A DNA stretch of 64,000 bases, taken from the NCBI GenBank assembly GCA_003344405.1, contig NOWV01000046.1, positions 1-64,000 on the forward strand, written 5' to 3'. The position numbers and the translations under genes were made by a program. Positions within the stretch are counted from its first letter, which is position 1; the number at the start of each line of letters is the position of its first letter. Of this stretch, positions 36,901 through 48,100 are shown piece after piece. Under the pieces are notes generated by a model, which searched no databases, had not been told where the DNA came from, and saw only the letters and a program-made list of their open reading frames with translations. This stretch comes from Trichoplax sp. H2 (Eukaryota; Placozoa; Uniplacotomia; Trichoplacea).

Positions 36901-38320
36901 TTTTTCTTACATGTTTAATTTTTTGAGTTGAACTTTCAGCATGACTCCCCCCCATAGCAACATGGCCCGGAGGAGAATGAGCATGACAATAAGCTTCCTT
37001 TTTAACGGCAACAACAACTCCATTTTCCTTCAATGGCTCCATTTTCAGATACAGCCCAGCTTGTTGTGCACAAGTAACATGAAAAGCCGTATAACAATTA
37101 GCTTTATAACACTGGATACATGCTCCACTATTACGCTTTTTACATAAATAACATGGCAACTTCCAACGGGCTGCCGGAATTTTTTCTACAGAGTCTATAG
37201 GTTCCAAAAATACTGCGTTAGCGAAGCCAACTTCTGGTATCCAAAGGCCACAAACAACATGGGCCCATCGATTATCATCCGTTTGCTTGAAAGCACCGCC
37301 TTTATTAGGGCAAAATATACAATCTACAGGGCGAGAGGGAGAATTCAAGCAACGACGACAAAGCCACTGACCCTCCGGTATATAAGGAACACCATAGCAT
37401 TCTTGATGTACAGCTAAATTGCACATATCGCAAAATAAAATAGCATTACTGTTTTGGCATTCGCCATCGTTACATATACAACACACAGCATCTTCATCGA
37501 TGTAGGGATGATTATCGCCATTGACACCAGACGATCGACTTTCGAAGTACGATTCCTTCTCAAGCCGATCCATTAAATACTCGAAAATGTCCTCAGAGAT
37601 CAAATTAAGGCCATTACTTTTACGTTGTTCATTGATTAAGTCTAGCCAGTAGTGATCTTCGTCATCTAAATCATATTCAATTTCTTCATCCAATTCTTCA
37701 GATGTTTTCTCTATGAACCGATAGTACGATTGAGGCAAATTGAAATTGCCCTTACAAACCTTTGGATGTTGGATTAGATCAAAAACAGGCTGGGGTAATT
37801 GTTGCAATGATTCTCCACCATAAGCTAAAAAAACCGCAGGCATTTGGTTTTCGTCAACTTTGTTTTCCTTCTCTTGAAGTACTACTCGTAATCGCTGATC
37901 TATAGGGATACGATGGAGTTTGCCTTCTTTCTCTACTTGGACCATTTTCTGCGCTTCCGCATACGTCAAGGTATCTCGACGCGAGGAATAATTATTCTTT
38001 GAATCCGAAGATTTATTTCTGCTATCTTTACCTTTTTTCAATTTACGTCGGCGACCACCTTTCTTTCGACTAGGCAACTTCTCTCCTGATTTAAGTGATT
38101 CAACGCTCTCACAGCCACTAGCAACCTCCAAGCTTGCAGAGTTCTCGAATTTGTCATCAGTATAATCGCTATCATGGTCGACATGTTTCAAATGATAAAC
38201 CAAACCGCACAAACTCCTATAATGACGCTGACAACTATTATAAGGACAGCGATACGGCGGTGGGGTACCACGCAAAGATCTACAGTAAGCTTTATGATCT
38301 AACGTTTCGTCTCTCGTCAT
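33931..38320 (-). CDS. BRPF1: BRPF1/2/3-type bromodomain and PHD finger scaffold, complete, 9 exons, 1,207 aa
   Basis: BRPF proteins are chromatin-reading scaffolds of MOZ/MORF (KAT6) and HBO1 histone acetyltransferase complexes. Exons in transcript order: 38320-36840, 36740-36584, 36444-36313, 36218-36090, 36006-35697, 35585-35383, 35308-34481, 34393-34245, 34165-33931. All are GT-AG and the frame is continuous. Order of domains: N-terminal C2H2 finger (C25, C30, H43, H46 or H49); EPL1-like region (about 193-260, [19 protein letters not shown]); PHD1, zinc knuckle and extended PHD2 (about 278-443, [32 protein letters not shown]); IQRKAQF and [13 protein letters not shown] linker; helical [16 protein letters not shown] segment; bromodomain (about 595-700) with acetyl-lysine Asn in NNCLAYN; coiled segment; Ser/Asn-rich spacer; C-terminal PWWP ([15 protein letters not shown] and [15 protein letters not shown]) followed by a basic helix. 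Length matches human BRPF1/3. Assignment among BRPF1, 2 and 3 is not possible here; a single ancestral gene is likely. Confidence 0.96.
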
Positions 38321-38942
38321 TTTATATTACTTGTAAATTTCACGCTAGCGAGTCCAGATCAACATGACTAAAGGGAAACGATAGAAATGGAGAAAAGAAA
38401 AATTTTCACTTAATTAATTAAATCATGCCGGAACAGTCCCGGTTCACTTATAATCAAAATCTCTTTGTCCCAAAAAGTCAAATCATCAAGTTAAATATGA
38501 AATATTGTACTGTACTTTACAACGAACGTACATACAGTACCTACACTACTGTATTTGTCAATTCGCAATTATCATATGCCGCATGTTAATAAAAAGCAGT
38601 CAGATCAACCCGTCTGTATTCAAATGCTTCAAAGTCTTTATAATCATACACCCTTTCAGATAGTGGGTGATAAATTATAAAGCTTACTCTATTAATAATT
38701 GGAGAGTAAATAGGGGACTTTGGAGATGTTTAGTAAACGGCTAAAAACTTTGGCATTTAAAGTTATAGTGTTTATTTACAAAAAATAAAAATTTTTTGCC
38801 TGGATTATCTAGCCGCAAGGTCCGTAGCCTCCGAACCAGTACTCTTTAGAGCACTGCTCTATGGTGTACAGTATAGCGCTGCACGGATGTTCAGAACTCG
38901 GAAGGCCTGGCATTTGTATGGGTCACGGCAGTTTCATCATGT

Positions 38943-39530
38943 TACACATGTACAGTACATTGTACAGTACAGTACAATCTACAGTAGCTCTGCACAGTAC
39001 AGTAAGCGCTAAATGTGAACGATCCTTGAACACCGGAACTCGGTAGAAAAATGGAAAAAAAACAGTCAAGATTACATTTAACCTTTAAACCGTATAAAAT
39101 GTCGCAACGGTTATAATTATGTAGCAGGTGTAAGCAAATCCTCGAGCGTATACAGTAGAGTTCAATCAAAAATCACAGGTGTTAATAATCCTTTAATAAA
39201 AATTTTTCCTATGACGACTTTGTTGCACGGAACTGATGAACAGCATCGCTGATTGAAGTACACGTATAAAAATGTCTTGCTATTCATAGAGTTCTAGACA
39301 TTGTGCTAGTGTGCAGCAGTGTAACTAGAAGTTCATAGTTGCGACATTCAAAGTTAAGATGAACAAAATGAAACCCAGTATGTCGTGGAAATATAAAAAT
39401 GTTTCTAATTACTGAGAGCGGATTAGAACCCTGTACAGTACTGTACTGACAGAGACTGGTACTGAGTACAGTACAATAAGTACTGTAGCAAATATGTACA
39501 GTACTGTACAGTATAGTACAGTACACTGTA
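38943..39530. repeat. Palindromic GTACAGTAC/GTACTGTAC repeat cluster 1
   Basis: Two dense patches (38943-39004 and 39432-39528) are built almost entirely of TACAGTAC, GTACTGTAC and their overlaps. These words are the reverse complements of each other, so both strands carry the same sequence and long imperfect hairpins are possible. No fixed longer unit is seen. The cluster lies 0.6-1.2 kb upstream of the BRPF start codon. Confidence 0.85.
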
Positions 39531-40498
39531 AATCACGTTAATTCATGCCCATGCTAGCATCAGTATGAACTCAGTATCAGATCATACAGTCCGCGCGTCC
39601 GTACGTATGATACGCAAAGTCTCGTTAATTTCGAATCAGCCATCTTTGCATTCGAGTTCAATAATCGCATCTTGTGATTATAATTAACAGCAAATCAATT
39701 TATCGCTGCGCTGAAAATTGTGTAATGCAGTCAAGAAAATTCAATGTTATGTATTATAGTATATTCAAAATCATCCTACTAATAAAGGCCTATAAAAAAA
39801 CGTCTTAGTTAGCGTGGCGAACAAACGTGTCCGATCTAAAATAGTACAAAGCATAACTACTAAGGCTGTTATTACATGCCGAAATCTTACTCTTAAATTA
39901 GTCCGCTTCACGGCAATAACGCGGCAGGAATTAGCTCACGAAGGAGTGCCGGTACGACAACTTAATTTTCGCATTCGCCTCTTTCCAAAAGTCTACCAGG
40001 TTGAATAAAAGTAAAGAAAAAGGTACATAGCAATAAATTAGAACGTTTTGAAATGTAACAGCGACGGGATTCTACAACGGTATTATCATGGTATTATGCT
40101 ATAACACTATTTTACCAGCTAGCACTATTAGCAGATATAACGATAATTGTCTAAAAGTGGAAATTTCAAAGGACGACTTTCATTTTAAGAAGAGCGTAAA
40201 AGGTAAAGAAATTCAAGGTTCTAAAAGACTTACAATATTTCAATGACCAGACATAGCGGCAAAGAGTACGACAGTGTAGACTCTGTGTACGGTGACAGCA
40301 ACTTTAAGCAATCTTTTAAACACGGCACCACTCGAAATTATTCTAGTAATAATGACTACAGCAAATAATAATAGCCAGCACACGGAGTCACACAAAGAGT
40401 ACCTAGCGGACAGTACAAAGAGCTGTAATAATGGGGACAATGTAAGGTACTGAAGCGTTTCAAGCTTTCCACATTTCCTAGTGCAGTACTGTTAGTGT

Positions 40499-40765
40499 GT
40501 TCGTACTACGGTAGTCTACAGTACATTTCCACGGTATAACTTACAGTACAGTAGTACTGTACTGTACAGTGTACTGTACAGTACTCAACTTGGAATTGCA
40601 TTACTGTACACTGTACAGTACAGTGTACAGTACAGTACAGCGGTTCCTTTCATTGAAAGAATGGCCATACAAAGGCATACTGTACAACTATAGACGATAA
40701 CTGTACACTGTAGGAAATAGTGCTACAGTGCACTACAGTGTAATGGTACCGCATGTACGGTAAGC
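40499..40765. repeat. Palindromic GTACAGTAC/GTACTGTAC repeat cluster 2
   Basis: The densest example is at 40515-40641, with strings such as 'gtactgtactgtacagtg' and 'gtacactgtacagtacag'. Weaker copies continue to about 40760. The same vocabulary as cluster 1 is used with irregular phasing, plus a GTGTAC variant. No ORF. Confidence 0.85.
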
Positions 40766-43431
40766 GAGTCAGTAAAATGCTGTAGCTGTGTTTATGATTT
40801 GCGTTCACGCTTCATTTTGCCGCCAATCCAATTTGGCTAAAAAAAAGTACGACAGTCCTGTACAGTATTATACTCCGAATAAGCCCAAGGCTCTATACTG
40901 TATACTATAGAGTGCTGGATGGATACGTCAATTCGTCATCTTTTCTCAAGTCAAGTGCAGTAATGCTGATGTAGATCAAGCACAGCAGTCAAACAGTGTT
41001 TTTTTCCCATCATTGAAATACAGCTGCGAGCGTCATTTCTGGTGTTTTAATTGTTTTCGTATTGCTATGAAATCATATGACATGACCATCTGCCTTGAAG
41101 CCATTTTACATCATTATTATTCTTGATTATACCTTTGTGGATATTTGAATATCAATGTTCGCCTTACATTTTAGGATTCAATTCAATCTTTATTCACTAG
41201 TTAAGTTCAATTACTTGTATCTTTCTTACAGCCATAGTAAATCTCGCATTCTCACAGACTAACTTGATTTGACGTTGTATTAGTTTTAAAGACTGTTACA
41301 GGTACAACGATGTTGTAAGTTATTAGACGTACATCAAGTTGTTACATTCATTTCCACTCAACGTTGACGTTGAAAGCTTCATCCCCCCCCCCCGTCACAC
41401 ACGTTACACGTTATACTGTACAACGATCATCCATCTTTTGTATCCGTTAATTACCTATTGATATGTTGATATGCATCACCTGTCGCCACGATCATCATTG
41501 GTGAATTCTTATGCCATGGCGGGCAAATGAATGAATTAAGTAACGATGTTTGATTATACAAATCACTGGAAAATGCAAGAGTAACGCATCATTTTTTAGT
41601 GAAAAAATCGTGATAAATCGCTGTTTAAGATTGCAATTTATTTCCTGACGTTAGACTTGATGAGCAAAAGAATTCTGACACATACGGCAGTACTGTACAA
41701 CGTTTTATTTTCTTTAATTTCTACTTTGTAATCAATCTACACTTTACAGTCAAGGTACGTTAAGAACTGCAGTGAAATGGCTTGTCAATGGCGCTATTCG
41801 TCATTAAAAAGATGTGCGTCAGCCACAAGCTAACATTACGACCACAATTGGAGCGGAAACCCGTTACCAACTATCGAAATAAGATTCGATAGAAAGGAAG
41901 CATGCATAAGCCTTAAAATGAGATGAAGCTGAAGGATAAGGCCTCCCGTAATATTAAATCGATTATTGGTATTATTATCGACTTTTACATGGTAATGAGT
42001 CCGTCTGAAATAATCTTGGAGTAATTTAATAAAAAATCATGGACTCGTAACTGATTGCAAGTTTCCCCAAGTAAACGGGTTGATCACAAACTAGATTCAC
42101 TTGTGCGTGTTGGATGTATAGTACTGGATATATTTGTTAAGATTGGAGACTAGAAATACAAATTATTCATATTTACAGTACTTACAGTTAATACCAATAA
42201 TTACAGTACAATTCTCATTAAGGGCAATGAATTAATTACACATTATTTAAAATACCATCCACAAACCGTCCGCGTTAAACAGTGTTATTACATTGTGCAT
42301 TCTGGCCGCTCCTAATGTACTACACTCATTGTTGTTAAGAATGAATACTACAGATGCAGCAATGACAGCGAAATGTGCATCTATTGTGAATGGTAACTTA
42401 TCAAACATCGCAGCTACACCAATTACAGTATGGATTATTTCATATAAGATAGATCAAAACAGTTTCAATTTTATGGTATACGTACATTAGTAGCAATAAA
42501 TGACGATCGATTTCACCAAAAAATCAACCGCCAACTTGCATCAGCACATGAGTCCTAAGGAAATTTTAAATCTTATTTTTGCTTAGCTACTAAAGTGCTG
42601 TCATATTGTAAATAATCTCTGAAATCTTTTTATCACATTGTATGCGACTATAAATCAACCTGAAAGAGTTAAATAAAAGTATCAGTTGTTTACGTATAAA
42701 CAAGATGTAATCTATTTCAAAGTTGTTAAATTTCTATTGGAATAGAAATATTTTATACTTATAGTATTGCCATATCTTTCGTCGACGCGTATAGTAGTAG
42801 TAACCTAAAAGTACTCGTATTTAGAATATTTAAGAGTAGCCTTACTGTAGTTTGAATGGAAATTCACAGTTATTGTTAAACAACAGTAATAATTTATAAC
42901 AGTTTAGTCTCAATTGTGACCACATGAGATGTTTACATCCGGTACACTACAGTAGTCCAATAGTAACACATAGGAAATGTATCGGAGTACGTATATTAGA
43001 ATTTCGTGTTATAGAGATGGCGATCAAAAATGTTTATTTGATAAAAAGTACAAGGAATCTGTATTTTAGTTTTATAAAAAGATAATACACTAAAAATCAT
43101 AGATATTACCAAATTCAGATAAAATGCCCTTGTACTTCTCATTACATTCAAATGTTTAGCCAAAATTTATCAGAAAATATCAATTTATCCGCGGATAAAT
43201 ACAACCGCTACTAAATCCTATAATTATAATTTACTGCATACGAGGTCTTCATTGATTAATAATTGCTTTTCATTTCTGTACAATTACTACGGTGTATGAA
43301 TTGAGCCATACCATTAAGCAAACACCAACCATAGTATATAACATGGTATAAAGTGCAGTTATCAAGATTGTTATTACCAACAAACAAAGTTGTTTCGATA
43401 AGTTACCTTCAATAATAATATAATAATTATG

Positions 43432-45354
43432 TCATACGATAGTTTGTTTATTAAAGGATATTTTACACCATTCATAAACACCAAAGTAAATACCGCCACC
43501 TAAGCTGATCCAAGTGACACGAGGCACTAGCCCTGAAAATAAGCTATTCAAGACTAAAAATTACTTAAATTGAATTTATTTCTGAAACAGTTCTATCCTA
43601 TTACTATGTTAAAAATACTGATCTTCTAATAAAAGTTACCAAAAAATTAATCATACCCTCTAAATTTCTGCTTTTCCCAAATGTTACGCAGGACCAAAAA
43701 TGTATTGCCGCTGGCATCAGCGCTTTTTCTCTAACAAATAATTCGGTATCAATTGGATAATCAGAAATCGTTCCAAATTTAAAATTGTAAGACAAGCATA
43801 GTACGTATAATCATCTTATATCAACGAATAACCCGGTATAGACATCAATCAATCAATTCTAGCATGTATAACAATCGCCTTCCATATACTCCACCATACC
43901 TCAGCTAGCATGACCCTAGTCTTAAGGACATCCAAGGGAGTTGTTAATGCAGCTGCTAAACCACCTTGTGATTATCATAACAATTCCATTCATCAACATG
44001 AGTAGCCTACTAGTCCATTAACAGTTTTATCGTAAACATACCAGCTAATGATCCACATGCAGCAGACTGCCACGATTCGATTGGTCTGTCTTGATACTTT
44101 GACCATTTTCTCTAAGCGCATAAAACGTAAATTTGATAATGTAATAAAATTGCTAACAAATTTCCATAAAAAAAGGTCAAAACTTTGGTTAGTGATACCT
44201 TCAAATATTCCCAGACAGGATATTCTATTACGGCAAACGGAATCTACTTTCACAGGCGAATTTTGTACATGTAAAGACCTTTATATTTATCATACGAGTA
44301 TGTCGATTAAATTCGAATAAACAATGACTCCTACATCACGGATAATAGTTTTTCCATATCCACGGTAAAATCCTTTTAAACCCTACATTTATAAACATTG
44401 ATTGGATTAGTGAACATAAATTTAAATAATCTTTCAACCCTGAATTATGCAAGAACTAAAGAATACAATATAAGTATACGAACTTCTGTTCTAGCAGTTT
44501 CCTTCCAAAGAACTGCGATATTCCGATTAGTCTCTACTTGAGCACGCTGCTTGATAACTTCGAAAGGATTTCTCACAAAAGATCCGCACTAAAGATTTAA
44601 ATATAGAGATTCTATTTCTAAGGACTACTACAATATATTGATACTAATAATGTAATATAATTACAGTAAAGTAGAGTAAGCTAGAAGTTGGTCACAAACT
44701 TTGGTTAAATTACTACACGATTTATACATACAGTTTCTCCAACACAAGCACATATCACGTGGATGAATGGCCGATATTCTTCAGGAGCTGTAGGCTCCAG
44801 AATATTTTTCATCAATTCATACGAGAAAAACATTGCTGCAGCTAGTTAATAGAGAAAGCTGTTAGAAATTTCAGTGTCGAGGTAGACGATGTTTTGATGG
44901 TAAACGTAGACCATGATGATGATGTATGCGTGCAGCAATACCGTATGCCTTACAATTTGAAGACTATTGTACCCAATATCATTCCAACAACTCTACAAAT
45001 TAATCCGCATGAAGTATATATCTCGGATCTCCTTATTTATTTCACTTAAAAGATTTCAAAAAATAAAAATACTAAATACCAGATGGAGCTGAACCAGCAG
45101 CCATGGAGAAGAAGCCAGAATACACACCACGAAAACCACCAGAACGAATAAATCCAGCGGACGACTGCAATCGTGTTTTAATCGTATCTAAATAATATAG
45201 AACGGTTTCAATGATTCTTTTATCAGCAAATCGTATATAATTCTGTAATACTGTAGCTGTAAATTTCAAATAGCTATTTGAATTAAATAATCTCAATGTA
45301 GGTACCAATTGGATACAACGCAATGTCAACTGATAGTCCAGCCGCACCACCAGC
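43432..45354 (-). CDS. SLC25A26: Mitochondrial S-adenosylmethionine carrier (SLC25A26-type), 261 aa seen, first exon not found
   Basis: This inner-membrane carrier imports S-adenosylmethionine into mitochondria in exchange for S-adenosylhomocysteine. Exons in transcript order: 45354-45306, 45187-45080, 44841-44732, 44588-44484, 44382-44335, 44243-44199, 44111-44042, 43964-43900, 43730-43657, 43543-43432 (TGA). The frame is continuous. All three mitochondrial-carrier signatures are present: PIDTIKTRLQ, PFEVIKQRAQ and PLDVLKTRVM. Family-specific stretches include GGFRGVYSGFFS, GFYRGYGKT, ESWQSAACGSLAG and LFSGLVPRVTWISLGG, close to vertebrate SLC25A26. The N-terminal 10-13 residues (start codon through the residues before AGGAAGLSVD) must come from a short upstream exon in phase 0 that I could not identify right of 45354. 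Total length would be about 273 aa, normal for the family. The last acceptor is placed at 43544/43543 because it restores the LFSG residues expected by homology. Confidence 0.93.
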
Positions 45355-47560
45355 CTAAATGATAAAGAAATCCAATATCGGAGTTACGGACTGTGTATTA
45401 TGTATATAAATATATATAGTCCATCGAATCGTTAGGTTAATTGTCAGAATTATTGCATGACAATTATGCATAGCTACAACAATAGCATTCTCTACAACCA
45501 AGTTATACACTTTGTAACTATTCTATCATATGATTTAATAGTTAAATTTACGTATAGTAGACATTATTTTTGTGGTATAGAAAGTAATATTCTAAAGATG
45601 ATATACCAAAAATGCATGAGTCAGTGGCTGTTTTTGAGGTTTTGGATCCATGCTTGTATATTCGTATTCTGCTAAAGCTATCCATGGACAAAAAAAATGA
45701 TACAGAAGATTAGTTTATACCTTACATCATTAAATAAGTAGCTGCTACCAACTTAAGAATACAGGTTACTTAATATGTATCAAAAAGCATGTGTGCTGAA
45801 AGGACAGGCTATACCCATTCATTTTTAAAGCAACGATTAAAATTCATTTAATATCTATTGTAGGTGCAAGATATGTAATATGAGTGCGTATACGAATATA
45901 TTGGCAACTGAACATACGTATACGCATATGAATGTTTATGGAATCAATTCTAAAACAATGGCTATTAAGTTGTTACCGAAAACATATCAATTTTCAAAAA
46001 TTCGGTAATATGACAACACATAAATTACACTAATAGTTTGACTTATAAAATGTTCAGGTACAAGAAATGATTTGGATTACAATTTGGTGTTGCCGTTCCA
46101 AGATTCGACCGGCATACTGTATAGTGTATAGTGAGTATATACTGTCTACACAATATCAAATTTGCTATTAAAAGAATTGTGCATGGACGGATATATACAG
46201 TATATTGAATCTAGCTCTAATCTACGTTCTGTTAGCTAGTCTATCGAGAATGTACTTAAAGCAGGAATTGCAGTAAGTATAGCAAACCTAATCTCCATAA
46301 GATCCATATTTTTACCTGATTACAGGTAGCTCTAGCCAACCACGCGATTATACTGTACATTAGTGATGCAATATACAGTACTGTATTGCAGGGTACAATT
46401 CGTGACGTTTATTTTAAGTAAGACTAACCCAATTGCAGTAACATACTCGTATAGTACAGTAGATGTTTGCAAATATGAAATGAATTGTATCTTGCTTCCA
46501 GTTATATACTGTAATTATCGTAAATTGGTGATATCCACATCGTTGTACGAGTATATCATTACTTTACTGTCAATCAGATTATAATTAGAGTCAATAAATA
46601 GGACGATATGGAAATGATCCCATGAATGAATAACAAAATCAAATTGGCTATGCCATAACATCCGTACTATCGTATTCAATATTGTTTAATGTCTGCAAAT
46701 ATGAAATGAATTTCATCTACTACGTGTTAATAAAAGAGGTAAGTTAGCAAGGCAAAGGGCACATCAAATATTTGCTCGAAGAAATGAATCTCAACGTGTA
46801 CAATATAATAATACTACCATTACTTGGTAACAAAATATCAAGGCATTTTGGTGCTATTATACATACGTATGCTACTTCAATCACCATCAACTTTAAGTTA
46901 TTTAGCTGCGAGTGGAAAAGTTTCGTTGACATCAAATATAGATAGCAAAATATCAGTGATGCTGCTATTTCTCTGCAGGAATCGCCATCTTGATTAAAAA
47001 CAAGAAAGCAGTAAATAGGCTATAGCTTCTGTAGGCTGAGAGTACTGTACTGTATGCTGACGGATAATTAATTATAAAAGTATAGAATTAAACACCTACT
47101 AAATGTTCAATTTAATACAAGTTAGCATCGATTGAAAATACAATTATTAATTATCCATTCTATTACTGTATTTTATACCCAGAAAGAGTAGGACACTAGT
47201 TGAAAGCCTTGAATCACAAGTAGTCGGAGTCAAGACGAGGATTTATGCATAACATGCAATAATCACACTGTTTGAAGTGAGATTTTAATGTTAGCACCGT
47301 GTCCAATCTACGGTGCTGTATCGCAATCTGTGAATAAAGGATGTCACGTATGGTGATGACTTCGTCCGACAGTGGACTAAAAATGACTTGGCGCGCGATA
47401 CTGCCACCAGTAGTAGCCCATTCATTAATTGCCGACCTATCGAATTGCATAGCGACTGGAGATTGCTCAACTTACTGAATACTATACTGTTCCAGCTGTC
47501 CGTGACCTGTCTATCCGTCTACTGCAATCTGATACAGTCAGTATTGTAAATTACCGTAGT

Positions 47561-47653
47561 ATTACTGTACTGTACTGTACTGTATACTACAGTACTGTAC
47601 AGTACAGTACATTTTACAGTGTACCGTACACTACTGTACAGTACTGTACTGTA
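47561..47653. repeat. Palindromic GTACAGTAC/GTACTGTAC repeat cluster 3
   Basis: An almost pure run of TACTGTAC and GTACAGTAC words, including 'tactgtactgtactgtac' and 'gtactgtacagtacagta'. It has the same composition as the clusters upstream of BRPF, 7-9 kb away. Confidence 0.88.
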
Positions 47654-47772
47654 GATTGCCAAGCACGGAACTAGCTAGCTTGCTCAGGCTTTCTTTTTGC
47701 ATAACTGCAACTGCAAGAAAGTGTTATTTTAAATTAGTTTTATGCTTTGGCCTTACTATATTGCGAGCATAC

Positions 47773-48100
47773 TGCACAGTGAAAGACCGGGCCTTGAGTA
47801 GATTTTTAACATGTTCAAATATGAGTACCCTGCACTATCCACTACAGTGTACCGTAGAGACCCTTAATTAGAGAGCCTCTAAGAGTCTCTAGTGTACAGT
47901 ATTGCATTGCAAAGGTGACGGTTAGCTGAAGTAAACTTTATTGCAAACATAGAGATTTCTCGATGAGTGTTCGGTGGAAGAATAAAGCAAGAGCTAGTTC
48001 TACCTTGTTGAGGTGAAAGACCGGACCTTAAGTAGACGTAATTTCATCTTTTTTAACGGGCTCAAATACGCACTATACCCTAGTGGACACTGTACTGTAT
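47773..48100. repeat. Two-copy diverged direct repeat, about 235-bp period
   Basis: 'gtgaaagaccgggccttgag' near 47779 and its close match near 48013 are each followed by a 'ttcaaatatgagtaccct'-like and 'cactatcc/ccta' segment. The copies differ by substitutions and an insertion. Not coding. Confidence 0.55.

Larger units (their letters stand above)
38321..43431. other. Intergenic DNA between BRPF and the SAM carrier gene
   Basis: Contains two dense palindromic GTAC-repeat clusters, which are listed separately, a C-run at about 41384-41393, and no convincing gene. The frame at 39814-40008 (+) starts with GTG and has no known domain. The minus-strand frame 42408-42247 (53 codons, ATG to TAA) has protein-like composition but no recognisable family. 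The BRPF promoter should lie just right of 38320; no TATA-like element is distinctive. Confidence 0.6.

Noticed and set aside
42293-42490. 65-codon plus-strand frame opposite the minus-strand 53-codon frame
   Set aside because: It lacks an ATG at its stated start and neither strand can be preferred on firm evidence; only the minus-strand frame is kept as a weak finding.
43532-43540. Acceptor at 43533 (TTTTCAG) for the last SLC25A26 exon
   Set aside because: It puts the downstream conserved residues out of frame; the acceptor before 43543 restores frame and the expected LFSG residues.
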